A stretch of DNA of 64,000 nt, from assembly GCA_963697345.1 (NCBI GenBank), contig CAVONS010000008.1, positions 62,001 through 126,000 of the forward strand. Reading direction: 5' to 3'. Made by a program: the position numbers and the translations under genes. This document shows, one piece after another, positions 46,519 through 55,087 of the stretch (positions are counted from its first letter, which is position 1; every line of letters starts with the position of its first letter). The notes under the pieces were generated by a model that did no database searches, was not told the origin of the DNA, and saw only the letters and a program-made list of their open reading frames with translations. Origin of the DNA: Prado023 sp963697345. GTDB lineage: Bacteria > Actinomycetota > Actinomycetes > S36-B12 > CAIYMF01.

Positions 46519-47211
46519 TCACCTCTCCCGGTGGCTTGCCGGGGCGGTGATCCAGCCGTCGACCCGGTCGGTGACCTCGGCGAGGGCGCTCTCGAACGCC
46601 GGACGCGTGCCCACTCGCACGGGGTCGGGGATGGACCAGTGCGTGTGCACCACGTCGACCTCCCGGTCGGCCGAGTCGCACACGGTCACCACGACGTCGT
46701 CGACCGCCAGCACCTCGTCGATCGACCTCGGATGGTCGGCGAGGAGCTTCAGCCCGTGGGACTGGGCCACGCGGATCGTGCCGGGGTGGATCCGCTCGGC
46801 GGGGTGCGTACCTGCCGAGGCCGCTCGGGTCCCGGTCCGCATCGCCCACACGGCCGCGGCCAGCTGGGAACGCGCCGAGTTGCCCGAGCACACGAACACG
46901 ACCCGGCCCTGAGGTACCGGGGGGATCGGGAATCTGCCCAGCCGGGCAAGGGCTTCTGGCACCAGCCGTACATAGGTGCGCCGACCGTCGGACTCCGAGG
47001 GCAGGCGGCGGACCAATCCGGCGGCTTCGAGCACCCTGAGGTGATGGGCAAGCAGGTTCGACGACATCCCCAGGTCTGCGGCCAGATCGCTCGGGCTCGC
47101 GTCACCGACCCCCAGCATGTCGACCACCCGGAGGCGACCCACCTCCGACAGGGCGGCAAAGCCCGCCGCCCGCCAGGCGAGGTCCTGCTCTCCAGGTGAC
47201 TCAGTTCGCAT
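46519..47211 (-). CDS. ArsR-like HTH fused to an arsenate-reductase-like phosphatase domain
   Basis: The 230-residue product combines a winged-helix domain (residues 1-95: ALSEVGRLRVVDML, then SPSDLAADLGMSSNLLAHHL) and a low-molecular-weight phosphatase domain (residues 98-225: VVFVCSGNSARSQLAAAVW, CxxNxxRS intact). A later TVCDSAD and HWSIPDP give a second Cys and the Asp-Pro of the fold. The HTH part lacks a CVC metal pair. This ArsR-ArsC fusion occurs in actinobacteria; it could act as a regulator with a phosphatase-like sensor, or as a reductase. The ATG at 47211 has GGAGA upstream. It converges on arsC. Confidence 0.85.
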   Translation of the reverse strand: MRTESPGEQDLAWRAAGFAALSEVGRLRVVDMLGVGDASPSDLAADLGMSSNLLAHHLRVLEAAGLVRRLPSESDGRRTYVRLVPEALARLGRFPIPPVPQGRVVFVCSGNSARSQLAAAVWAMRTGTRAASAGTHPAERIHPGTIRVAQSHGLKLLADHPRSIDEVLAVDDVVVTVCDSADREVDVVHTHWSIPDPVRVGTRPAFESALAEVTDRVDGWITAPASHRER

Positions 47212-47369
47212 TGAGCAAGGGTCTCCGTGCCGGGCCCGGTAGTCAACCGCGTGCCGCACCATGGGGCTTGGGGTGGCGCGCGACCAACTCAGGTGGGACC
47301 TCTGGCCCTTCCGCGGCGTGGTACCGCGGGGCAACGATGCACGTGGTGGGGAAGTGATCTCCTCTGCCC

Positions 47370-48770
47370 ATGGATGGGGGTGTCCCAGTGTCTGACAGGT
47401 CAGGGGACGGGGTTGTCATCCACCCGGGAGCAGGCGTGGGCACTCCGATCCCGCGCAGGGCGGCCATGGGGTACGCGACCGGCGACCTGGGGATCTCCAT
47501 CGCCTACTTCGCCCTCGGGTTCTTCTTCCTCTACTACCTGACCGACCTGGTCGGGCTGCCCCCGGCGCTGGCTGGCACCGTGGTGCTGGTCGGCAAGCTC
47601 TGGGACGGCGTCAACGACCCGCTCATCGGGGTGCTCGCCGACCGGACGAGGTCCAGGCGTGGCCGCAAGCGGGTCTACCTGCTGTTCGGGGCCGTTCCCT
47701 TCGGGTTGAGCTTCATGCTCCTGTGGTGGATTCCCCCGGGCATGGCGACGCGGCCGGCCGCCCTGCTGGCCATTGTCCTGCTGCTGCTGTTCGCCACCAC
47801 CTACTCGTTGGTGGGCGTCCCCTACCAGGCGCTGGTGCCCGTGATGACCTCGGACTACGACCAGCGCACACATCTGGTCGCGTACAAGGCCGTGCTGTCG
47901 GCTGTCGGCGCGGTCCTCGGCGGCGGGTTGGCGATCGCTGTCAGCTCACAGGCGCACGTCGAGGTCTCCCTCCGGCTGATGGCGGTGTTCCTCGGGGCCG
48001 TGATCATCGGGACGACCCTGCTCGCGGCGCGCGCGGTGGCGCCGTACTCAGCACGGGACACCGTTGAGATCGCGCCGGTGCCGGTCGGCGGGTACGTCCG
48101 CCTGCTCACCGAGCGCAGCGTCGCCACCCTCATGGGCTACAAGGTCCTCAGCGCGGTGGCGACAGGGGTGCTGACCGCAGCCCTGCCGTTCTTCGCGGAC
48201 ACGGTCGTCGGGTCAGGCGCGACGGCGACCTACGCGCTGGCGGCCTACACCGTGATGGGTGCGGCGATGGTCCCCGTGTGGGCCGCTCGATCCCACTCGA
48301 TCGACAAACGACACCTCATGCTCGTCTCCAGCAGCATCGCCACCATGCTGCTGGTGCTGATCGGGTTCGTCGCGACTGCCGGATCAACGCTCGTCTTCGT
48401 GGCAGGGGCCGCACTGCTCGGTGCTGCCATGTCCGCCTACCTGGTGATACCCCCCTCACTCGTCCCGGACCTCGTCGACTGGTACCAGCATGAGCGGGGC
48501 GAACGACATGAGTCGGTGTTCTTCGGGCTGTGGATGTCGGCCCACCAGATCGGTGTCGGGATCGCAGGCTTCGTGCTCGGTGTCTGCCTGAGCCTCTTCG
48601 GCTACGTCGGGGACGCCGACGCGCAGACAGCCAGCGCCGTCCTTGGCGTCCGTGTCGCCTTCGCCGTGCTCCCCGCGGTCTTCCTCATGGCCTCAGCCCT
48701 CTTCCTGCAGCGCTACGCGGCCACTCGCGCAGCTCTGGCGTCCGCGGTCGGGACTCGGGTCGTCCCGTGA
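47370..48770 (+). CDS. GPH-type (MFS_2) membrane transporter
   Basis: The 466-residue protein has about 12 helices and the glycoside-pentoside-hexuronide symporter signature: GKLWDGVNDPLIGVLADRT, then RSRRGRKRVYLLFGA. The family includes sugar/cation symporters and the MFSD2-like lysolipid carriers, so substrate cannot be inferred. The first 30 residues are hydrophilic and the start may be a later codon (VSDRSGDG or MGYATGDLG). It leads an operon: its stop overlaps the next gene by 4 bp (GTGA). Confidence 0.8.
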   Translation: MDGGVPVSDRSGDGVVIHPGAGVGTPIPRRAAMGYATGDLGISIAYFALGFFFLYYLTDLVGLPPALAGTVVLVGKLWDGVNDPLIGVLADRTRSRRGRKRVYLLFGAVPFGLSFMLLWWIPPGMATRPAALLAIVLLLLFATTYSLVGVPYQALVPVMTSDYDQRTHLVAYKAVLSAVGAVLGGGLAIAVSSQAHVEVSLRLMAVFLGAVIIGTTLLAARAVAPYSARDTVEIAPVPVGGYVRLLTERSVATLMGYKVLSAVATGVLTAALPFFADTVVGSGATATYALAAYTVMGAAMVPVWAARSHSIDKRHLMLVSSSIATMLLVLIGFVATAGSTLVFVAGAALLGAAMSAYLVIPPSLVPDLVDWYQHERGERHESVFFGLWMSAHQIGVGIAGFVLGVCLSLFGYVGDADAQTASAVLGVRVAFAVLPAVFLMASALFLQRYAATRAALASAVGTRVVP

Positions 48771-50089
48771 GCTCGCTTCCCAGGGAGGCTGTCGGGCGGT
48801 ACCTGCAATGGCGCTGCGACCACTGGGACGCCGACCACCTGCGCCGGCACCAGCGCCGTCGGGTGGCTTCGCTCGTGAAGTTCGTGGCGCGCGCCTCGCC
48901 CTACTACGCGCAACGTCTTGAGGTGCCCCGTGGAGCAGCGATCGAGCTCGAGCGCATCCCGCGGATGACCAAGGCCGAGATGATGACCCATTTCGACCAG
49001 ATCAACACCGTGGGCCTGCGAGGTGCGGACCTGGTGGGCTTCAGGATGAAGCAGGAGCGCTCGGGGCGCAACGACCTGTACGACGGTCGCTTCGCGGTGG
49101 GCCTGTCGAGTGGGACCTCGGGGAACAAGGTGCTCACGGTGCTCTCGCCCAAGGAGCGGCTGCGCTACTCGGCCCTGCTGTGGGCGCGATCGGGCATTCC
49201 GCGGGAGATCCGGCACCCACGGGTGCTGTTCGCGCTGCGGACGAACAACCCGGCCTTCACCGAGGTGACGGCCCTGGGCGTGCATCTGGTGTACGTCGAC
49301 TACTTCGTGGCCCTCGATGACCTGATCGCCCGGATCAACGCGGAGCAGCTGAACGTCCTGGCCGGACCACCGTCGCTGCTCGGCATGCTCGCCGAGCGCG
49401 CCACGCAGGTGCGCAGTCGGATCCGGGCGGTGGTCTCCTACGCCGAGGAGCTCGACGACAGTGCTCGGCGTCACCTCGAGCAGGCGTTCGGCGCCCCCGT
49501 GGTCGAGATCTACCAGGGGGCTGAGGGGATGCTGGCCTTCACCTGCCCCGCCGGAAGCCTGCACCTCAACGAGGACTGCACGCTCGTGGAGCTGGAGGAG
49601 ACCGGCGACACCATCGGCGGGGCGCGCCGTGCGGTGATCACTGATCTCTACCGCCGCGTCCAGCCCTTCCTGAGGTACGAGCTGAACGACCTGATCGAGC
49701 TGCGCGAGGACGGATGCCCGTGCGGCTCGTCATTCCGTGTGATCCGACGCGTCCACGGCCGTGCCGATTCCATCCTGCACCTGCCCGGCAGCGCGGGGCG
49801 CGAAGTCCTGCTGATGCCCGACTACGTCCGCAGGGCGGTGAACGAGGCCTCGGACCTCGTCCTCGAGTACCAGGTGGTCCAGTGGGACACCTCAGAGCTG
49901 GAGGTCCGGCTGCACCTGGCGCAGGGCGCGGATCGCCCGACGATCGAATCGGAGGTTCGCAGGAATCTCGACTACTGGGCACGGCGCGCGGGCGGCCAGA
50001 TCGGAAACGTGCGCTTCCCGGACGTGGAGCCGACGCGCGATCCGGGCTCGCACAAGCTGGTCCGCGTCATCAGGCGCTCCCGCACGTGA
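48767..50089 (+). CDS. PaaK-like adenylate-forming enzyme (phenylacetate-CoA ligase / F390 synthetase family)
   Basis: The 440-residue protein has the AMP-forming P-loop GLSSGTSGNKVL near residue 122, a central EIYQGAEGMLAFTCP (equivalent of the Y-Q-x-T/A-E adenine loop), and ITDLYRRVQPFLRYELNDLIEL with the conserved Asp/Arg region. It also has a CPCGSSF metal-like motif. Such enzymes activate a carboxylic acid to an acyl-adenylate, then usually to a CoA thioester. The GTG at 48767 overlaps the transporter stop; its own stop overlaps the GNAT-like gene. The substrate is unknown. Confidence 0.82.
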   Translation: MSSLPREAVGRYLQWRCDHWDADHLRRHQRRRVASLVKFVARASPYYAQRLEVPRGAAIELERIPRMTKAEMMTHFDQINTVGLRGADLVGFRMKQERSGRNDLYDGRFAVGLSSGTSGNKVLTVLSPKERLRYSALLWARSGIPREIRHPRVLFALRTNNPAFTEVTALGVHLVYVDYFVALDDLIARINAEQLNVLAGPPSLLGMLAERATQVRSRIRAVVSYAEELDDSARRHLEQAFGAPVVEIYQGAEGMLAFTCPAGSLHLNEDCTLVELEETGDTIGGARRAVITDLYRRVQPFLRYELNDLIELREDGCPCGSSFRVIRRVHGRADSILHLPGSAGREVLLMPDYVRRAVNEASDLVLEYQVVQWDTSELEVRLHLAQGADRPTIESEVRRNLDYWARRAGGQIGNVRFPDVEPTRDPGSHKLVRVIRRSRT

Positions 50090-51150
50090 CGGGGATCGCG
50101 GTCCACCAGGTACCGATCGAGGACCGGTCGCCGGAGAGATCCCTGTTCGACGGGCTCCCTGCCCAGGTGTACGCCGGCGATTCGCTCTGGTCGCCGGCCA
50201 GCGAGACGGTCGCGACGCAGTGCTTCGCCGATGCCGAGGCGGGTGTCGTCGAGATGTACCCGGTCGTGGCGACGCGATCCGGTCGGGCCGCCGCGCGTGC
50301 CGCCGGGATCATCAGCCCGACGGGCGAGGAGACGTCCGGTGCCAGGTGGGGGTGGGTCGGGCTCGTCGAGTGCCAGCCGGGGGAGCGCGACGCGGGGCGA
50401 CAGGCCGTCGACAACTGTCGGCGCTGGCTGCAGGCGCACGGGTGCAGCCAGGTGGTGGGCCCACGCACGACTCCCCTGATGTCGGGGCTCCTCGTGGCCG
50501 GCTTCGACCGCCCGCAGGCCATCCTCACCCCGTACAACCCACCGTGGTACGCCGACCTGTTCTGCGCTTGTGGATTCCGGGAGACCACCTCGGCAGTGGC
50601 TCTCGAGTTCACCCGGGCGCGCGTGCCTCGATTCCTCGGGTTCCCGGACCCCCGGGTACACGTACGGCACATCGTCTCGGGTCGGACGAGCGAGGAGCTC
50701 GAGATGATCCGGCTGTTCCAGCAGGCCACCTTTGCCGGCAGCCCGGGTCACCTCGACCGCACGCCCGAGCAGATGCATCAACTCGCGGACAGGCTCGGGC
50801 CGGGTCTGGATCCGGACCTCGTGATGATCGCGGAGGATCGCGCTGGTGCGACGATCGGAGTCCTGATCTGCCTGAGTGATGCGTGGCAGCGGCGCCCGCC
50901 CGGCGCACAGCCCGATCGTGCCCGGCTCCTGTCGATCGGGGTCGCGGCGGCGTGGCGGGGTCGGGGTGTCGCGGTGGCCATGGGGCGTGCGCTCGTGGCT
51001 GTCCTGCTGCGGAAGGGCTACCAGACGTTGGAGGCATCCTGGGTGCTCCGGGACAACGCGCGGCCGCAGACCCTGGCGCGCGCACTCGGCGCTCGGGAGA
51101 CCAGGAGGTTCGAGCTCCTCACCTGGCGCCCAGACGGCACGGGGACCTGA
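50086..51150 (+). CDS. GNAT-like N-acyltransferase
   Basis: The 354-residue product has weak GNAT-like halves. The C-terminal half carries LLSIGVAAAWRGRGVAVAMG, which is the acyl-CoA pyrophosphate loop (V-x-x-x-x-R-G-x-G), and GYQTLEASWVLRDNARPQTLARALG, the usual beta-5/alpha-4 ending. The N-terminal half (about residues 1-180) has WGWVGLVECQPGERD and VVGPRTTPLMSGLLV, as in the two-domain members that act on amino acids or lipids. The GTG overlaps the upstream stop by 4 bp. It probably acylates a product of the pathway; partner CoA could come from the PaaK-like neighbour. Confidence 0.75.
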   Translation: MTGIAVHQVPIEDRSPERSLFDGLPAQVYAGDSLWSPASETVATQCFADAEAGVVEMYPVVATRSGRAAARAAGIISPTGEETSGARWGWVGLVECQPGERDAGRQAVDNCRRWLQAHGCSQVVGPRTTPLMSGLLVAGFDRPQAILTPYNPPWYADLFCACGFRETTSAVALEFTRARVPRFLGFPDPRVHVRHIVSGRTSEELEMIRLFQQATFAGSPGHLDRTPEQMHQLADRLGPGLDPDLVMIAEDRAGATIGVLICLSDAWQRRPPGAQPDRARLLSIGVAAAWRGRGVAVAMGRALVAVLLRKGYQTLEASWVLRDNARPQTLARALGARETRRFELLTWRPDGTGT

Positions 51151-51156
51151 GCCCCC

Positions 51157-51834
51157 ATGGACACCGGGTTTGCGGCCGCGCTTCCCCTGGCTCTGGGCGC
51201 GGCGGTGAGTCCGGGCCTGCTCGCGATCGTCCTGCTGATCCTGTCGAGCGAGCCCCGTCCGAAGGCTCGTGCGTGGTCCTACGTCCTTGGTGTCGTGACA
51301 GTCATCGTCGTCTTCACGCTCGTGGGGATCGTCACCCTCCGCGCCCTCGTCGGGGCATTCGGGATGCCATCAACGGCCTGGTCCGTTGCCGTCAAGGTGG
51401 CCGTGGCTCTCGTGCTCCTCGTACTCGGGTGGCGCTACTTGCGCCTGCCAGGCGGCCGGTCGGATGACGCGCAGCCGTGGTTCGTCTCCCGGCTGAGCGC
51501 GGCGGGGCCGCCGGCGTTCTACGCCCTGGGCGTCGCCACGATGTTGACGAACTGGTCGACCCTCCTGCTCTACCTCAGCGCCCTCGAGGTGATCAGGACC
51601 GCTGCGGCGAGCCCGGCGCTGGCGCTGCTTGCCTCCGGGGTCGTCCTTCTCATCACCATCGGTCCGCTGCTCGTGCCGGTGGTGGCGGTGACGATCGTCG
51701 GCCATCGTTCGGACCAGCTGTTGGCTGTGATGGGGCAATTCGCCAGCAGGCACTCGGACCGGATCATTGCCGGGATCTACTTCGTCCTCGCGGTCCTCAT
51801 CGCTGCCTCAGCGCTGGCCGACGTCGCTCGGTAG
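51157..51834 (+). CDS. GAP/LysE-superfamily membrane protein
   Basis: The 225-residue protein has six hydrophobic helices, beginning ALPLALGAAVSPGLLAIVLLIL, the start pattern of the GAP (Sap, sulfolipid-addressing) and LysE exporter group, with VSPG in the first helix and ATMLTNWSTLLLYLSAL in the fourth. GAP proteins in mycobacteria help move glycolipids to the surface. It starts 6 bp after the GNAT-like gene and closes the operon. Its 3' end overlaps a small minus-strand ORF. Confidence 0.75.
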   Translation: MDTGFAAALPLALGAAVSPGLLAIVLLILSSEPRPKARAWSYVLGVVTVIVVFTLVGIVTLRALVGAFGMPSTAWSVAVKVAVALVLLVLGWRYLRLPGGRSDDAQPWFVSRLSAAGPPAFYALGVATMLTNWSTLLLYLSALEVIRTAAASPALALLASGVVLLITIGPLLVPVVAVTIVGHRSDQLLAVMGQFASRHSDRIIAGIYFVLAVLIAASALADVAR

Positions 51835-51950
51835 CGGACCCGCGGCAGGATCTTGGAGATCGACAGGACGACGTCGATGAGCGTGTTGACCGCGACGAAG
51901 GCCGTCAGCGTGCCGTACCAGGGGCTGGTCAACCAGGTGCTCGGCAACAC
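51777..51950 (-). CDS. Possible 57-residue single-span membrane protein
   Basis: A short minus-strand reading from GTG 51950 encodes LPSTWLTSPWYGTLTAFVAVNT and LIDVVLSISKILPRVRYR. This resembles a small actinobacterial membrane protein I have seen with the order W-x-x-x-PWYG-TAFVA-NT and a K-LP ending, which raises confidence above chance. No ribosome site is visible, and the 3' end overlaps the GAP gene, so the start or the gene itself may be wrong. It lies directly after the double-ACT gene on the same strand and could be its operon partner. Confidence 0.45.
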   Translation of the reverse strand: MLPSTWLTSPWYGTLTAFVAVNTLIDVVLSISKILPRVRYRATSASAEAAMRTARTK

Positions 51951-51982
51951 CGCTGAGACGTGGACGTGAGCATGCGGCGGTG

Positions 51983-52531
51983 TCAGGGCAACTCGCGTCC
52001 GACGACGTGCTCGGCGGACAGCGTCAGATCCACCATCAGCTCGTTCGCCAACTCCTCGAGCACTCCTTGAAGGTCAGCCATGGACGCAGTCGGTGGCGCC
52101 AGGAGGGTCGCGCTCGCCTCGAACAGCATCCCTCCGAACATGGGTGCCTCCCGTGTGGCTGTGCGCAGGTCCTCGATGCCAACGTGACGGTCGGCCAGGG
52201 CACGGGAGATGTCGTGCACGATGCCCGGTCGGTCGGCGCCGACCAGCTCGAGGCTCAGACGAGTCACCTCGTCGGTCACGTGTCCGTCGTCGACACCTCG
52301 CTCGACCGTGACGTCGAGCAACCCCTCGGTCCCGAGCGGACCGAGTTCGGTGATCAGCGCCTCGGCGCGGTCGTCGGGCACCGTCACCACGACGATGCCG
52401 GCAAACTTGCCCGCCAGGCGCGCCATATGGCTGCGCTCCCAGCTGCCGCCGTGATCGGCGATGACGCCGGAGAGGGCAGAGACCAGTCCCGATCGGTCTT
52501 CACCGATCACAGTGAGCACGAGAGTTGCCAT
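51983..52531 (-). CDS. Double ACT-domain protein (GcvR-like)
   Basis: The 182-residue product has two ACT-type folds. The first starts ATLVLTVIGEDRSGLVSALSGVIADHGGSW and the second RLSLELVGADRPGIVHDISRALADRHVGI, each with the D-R-x-G turn. ACT domains bind amino acids; GcvR in enteric bacteria controls the glycine cleavage genes through GcvA. No GcvA partner is near, so only an amino-acid-sensing role is suggested. The ATG at 52531 is used. Confidence 0.8.
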   Translation of the reverse strand: MATLVLTVIGEDRSGLVSALSGVIADHGGSWERSHMARLAGKFAGIVVVTVPDDRAEALITELGPLGTEGLLDVTVERGVDDGHVTDEVTRLSLELVGADRPGIVHDISRALADRHVGIEDLRTATREAPMFGGMLFEASATLLAPPTASMADLQGVLEELANELMVDLTLSAEHVVGRELP

Positions 52532-52676
52532 GCGGGCAGGCTACCGGGCCCGGGTTCGTCGAGCACCGTACTTCGCGCATGACCGCCGCTGTCGCACCTA
52601 CGCTGGCCCGGACGGGTCCTGCTCCGCGCAGGGCGGCTCAGGCCCCGCGCCGCATCCACCCGCGACAGGACGTGAC

Positions 52677-54977
52677 ATGGACGCCCCCGCCGACCCCACC
52701 ACTGACCGCCACGGCACCCGGGCAACGGCCCTGCTCGAGCGGATGACGCTGCAGGAGAAGGTCGCGCAGATCGTGGGGCTGTGGGGCGAGTACGGGGGGG
52801 CCGTCGTGGCGCCGATGCAGGACGAGATGAACGCGGCGCCCAACCCGATCGAGACGTTCGCCGCCGACGGGCTCGGTCACCTGACGCGGGTCTACGGCAC
52901 CAACCCAGTGGATCCCCTCGAGCGCCTCACGTGGCTGCGGGACCTCCAGCGCTGGTTCCGGACGAGCACCCGGCTGGGCATCCCTGCCCTGGTGCACGAG
53001 GAGTGCCTCACCGGGCTGTCGGCGTGGCATGCCTCCACGTTCCCGACACCCCTGGCGTGGGGGGCGTCCTTCGACCCGCAACTCGTCGAGGAGATGGCTG
53101 CCGCGATCGGGGACAGCATGCGGACGCTCGGTGTCCACCAGGGCCTCGCACCCGTGCTCGACGTGATCCGGGACGCGCGCTGGGGTCGCGTCGAGGAGTG
53201 CATCAGCGAGGACCCGTACGTCGTGGGCAGCATCGGGACGGCGTACGTCCGGGGGCTGCAGAGCGCCGGGGTCATCGCGACCCTGAAGCACTTCGTGGGC
53301 TACTCGGCCTCCCGCGCGGGCCGCAACCTCGCACCTGCGCACGTCGGACCACGTGAGCTCCGGGACGTGCTGCTCGTCCCCTTCGAGATGGCCGTGCTCG
53401 ACGGGGGCGCCCGCTCGGTGATGCACTCGTACGCGGAGATCGACGGGATGCCCGTCGCTGCGGACGCCGCCCTGCTCACCGGGTTGCTCCGCGATGAGTG
53501 GAGGTTCGAGGGAACGGTCGTCGCCGACTACTTCGGCGTGGCCTTCCTCCAGGCCCTCCATGGCGTGGCCGCCGACCTCGGCGACGCCGCCGGGCAGGCC
53601 CTGGCCGCTGGCGTGGACATCGAGTTGCCGACCGGCAACGCCTACCTCGAGCCGTTGGTCGCCAAGGTGCTGGCTGGTGAGGTCCCCGAGTCCACGATCG
53701 ACCGTGCCGTGCTGCGGGCCCTTCGCCAGAAGTCCGAGCTCGGCCTGCTCGACGAGGACTTCGACGTGGTGGTCCCCGAGTCCATCGACCTGGATCCGCC
53801 AGCGCATCGCGCGATCGCCACGCGGCTCGCGCAGGAGTCGGTGATCCTGCTGAGCAACGACGGTGTGCTCCCCCTGCCCGGGACGGGACGGATCGCGCTC
53901 ATCGGCCCGAACGCGGACCGCGCACGGGCGCTCTTCGGGTGCTACTCGTTCGCCAACCACGTCCTGGCCCATCAACCCGATGTGGCCCTCGGGATCGCAG
54001 CTCCCACGGTCCTGGAGGCCGTACGAACCGAGTGGCCCTCGGCGGACGTCACCCACGTCGCCGGGTGTGCCGTCGACGACGATGATCGTTCCAGGATCGC
54101 ATCGGCGATCCAGGCGGCAAGCGCCGCTGACGTCGCGGTGGTCGTGGTGGGCGACCAGGCCGGGTTGTTCGGGCGAGGCACGGTGGGGGAGGGCTGCGAC
54201 CGGGAGTCACTGGAGCTGCCCGGAGTCCAGCGAGAGCTCATCGAGGCGGTGCTCGGCACCGGCACTCCGGTGGTCCTGGTCCTGCTGACCGGGCGTCCCT
54301 ATGCCGTGGGTTGGGCGCTGCAGCGCTGCCGAGCAGTCGTCCAGGCGTTCTTCCCCGGTGAGGAGGGCGCCGGTGCCATCGCTGGTGTCCTGTCCGGTCG
54401 GGTCAACCCGTCCGGTCGCCTGCCCGTGAGCCTCCCGCGCTCGGGCGGTGCCCAGCCCTACTCCTACCTGCACCCACAGCTCGGCGGCCCGACCTCGGTC
54501 AGCAGCCTGGATACGACGCCCGCGCTTCCGTTCGGCCATGGGTTGTCCTACACGAGCTTCAGCCACACGGAACTCATGGCGCACGGCCCCGATGGTCCTG
54601 GGCGGGTTCCGGCCGGCGGCGTTGTCGAGGTCACCGTCCGGTGCACCAACACAGGTGACCGGCCGGGTGTCGACGTGGTCCAGCTGTATGCCCAGGACCT
54701 TGTCGGATCTGTCACCCGACCGAGCGCCCAACTGCTGGGCTACCAGCGGGTCGGCCTCGAGCCCGGGCAGTCCGTGGTCGTGCGATTCATGGTGCCGACG
54801 ACGCGTCTGGCCTTCACCGATCGCCTGATGGCCAGGATCGTCGAGCCCGGCGACGTGGAACTGTGGGTGGGGCCGTCGTGCGTGTCCCGCGAGACCAGCA
54901 CCACGGTGCAGGTGACGGGACCCGTGCACCAGGTGACGGCCCGCGACCCCCGGATGGTGACCACCGAGCTGGGCTGA
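52677..54977 (+). CDS. Glycoside hydrolase family 3 (beta-glucosidase/xylosidase-like)
   Basis: The 766-residue enzyme has the GH3 three-part layout. The N-terminal barrel contains PALVHEECLTGL, ATLKHFVGYSASRAGRN and the nucleophile Asp in GTVVADYFGVAF (about residue 285). The alpha/beta sandwich contains VGEGCDRESLELPGVQ. A C-terminal FnIII-like domain has LPFGHGLSYTSF, then VTVRCTNTGDRPGVDVVQLY. No signal peptide is visible, so it acts inside the cell. The ATG at 52677 has a weak AGGA site. The sugar specificity is not known. Confidence 0.92.
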   Translation: MDAPADPTTDRHGTRATALLERMTLQEKVAQIVGLWGEYGGAVVAPMQDEMNAAPNPIETFAADGLGHLTRVYGTNPVDPLERLTWLRDLQRWFRTSTRLGIPALVHEECLTGLSAWHASTFPTPLAWGASFDPQLVEEMAAAIGDSMRTLGVHQGLAPVLDVIRDARWGRVEECISEDPYVVGSIGTAYVRGLQSAGVIATLKHFVGYSASRAGRNLAPAHVGPRELRDVLLVPFEMAVLDGGARSVMHSYAEIDGMPVAADAALLTGLLRDEWRFEGTVVADYFGVAFLQALHGVAADLGDAAGQALAAGVDIELPTGNAYLEPLVAKVLAGEVPESTIDRAVLRALRQKSELGLLDEDFDVVVPESIDLDPPAHRAIATRLAQESVILLSNDGVLPLPGTGRIALIGPNADRARALFGCYSFANHVLAHQPDVALGIAAPTVLEAVRTEWPSADVTHVAGCAVDDDDRSRIASAIQAASAADVAVVVVGDQAGLFGRGTVGEGCDRESLELPGVQRELIEAVLGTGTPVVLVLLTGRPYAVGWALQRCRAVVQAFFPGEEGAGAIAGVLSGRVNPSGRLPVSLPRSGGAQPYSYLHPQLGGPTSVSSLDTTPALPFGHGLSYTSFSHTELMAHGPDGPGRVPAGGVVEVTVRCTNTGDRPGVDVVQLYAQDLVGSVTRPSAQLLGYQRVGLEPGQSVVVRFMVPTTRLAFTDRLMARIVEPGDVELWVGPSCVSRETSTTVQVTGPVHQVTARDPRMVTTELG

Positions 54978-55087
54978 GGCATCGGGACCTCCGCCCCTTC
55001 AGCGCTGGGACCGGCGGGCCTAGCGTGGGAAGTGGGCCAGAGCGGATGGCCGCATGGGTATGGCCCGATGTTGGGATGGGGGTTGTC

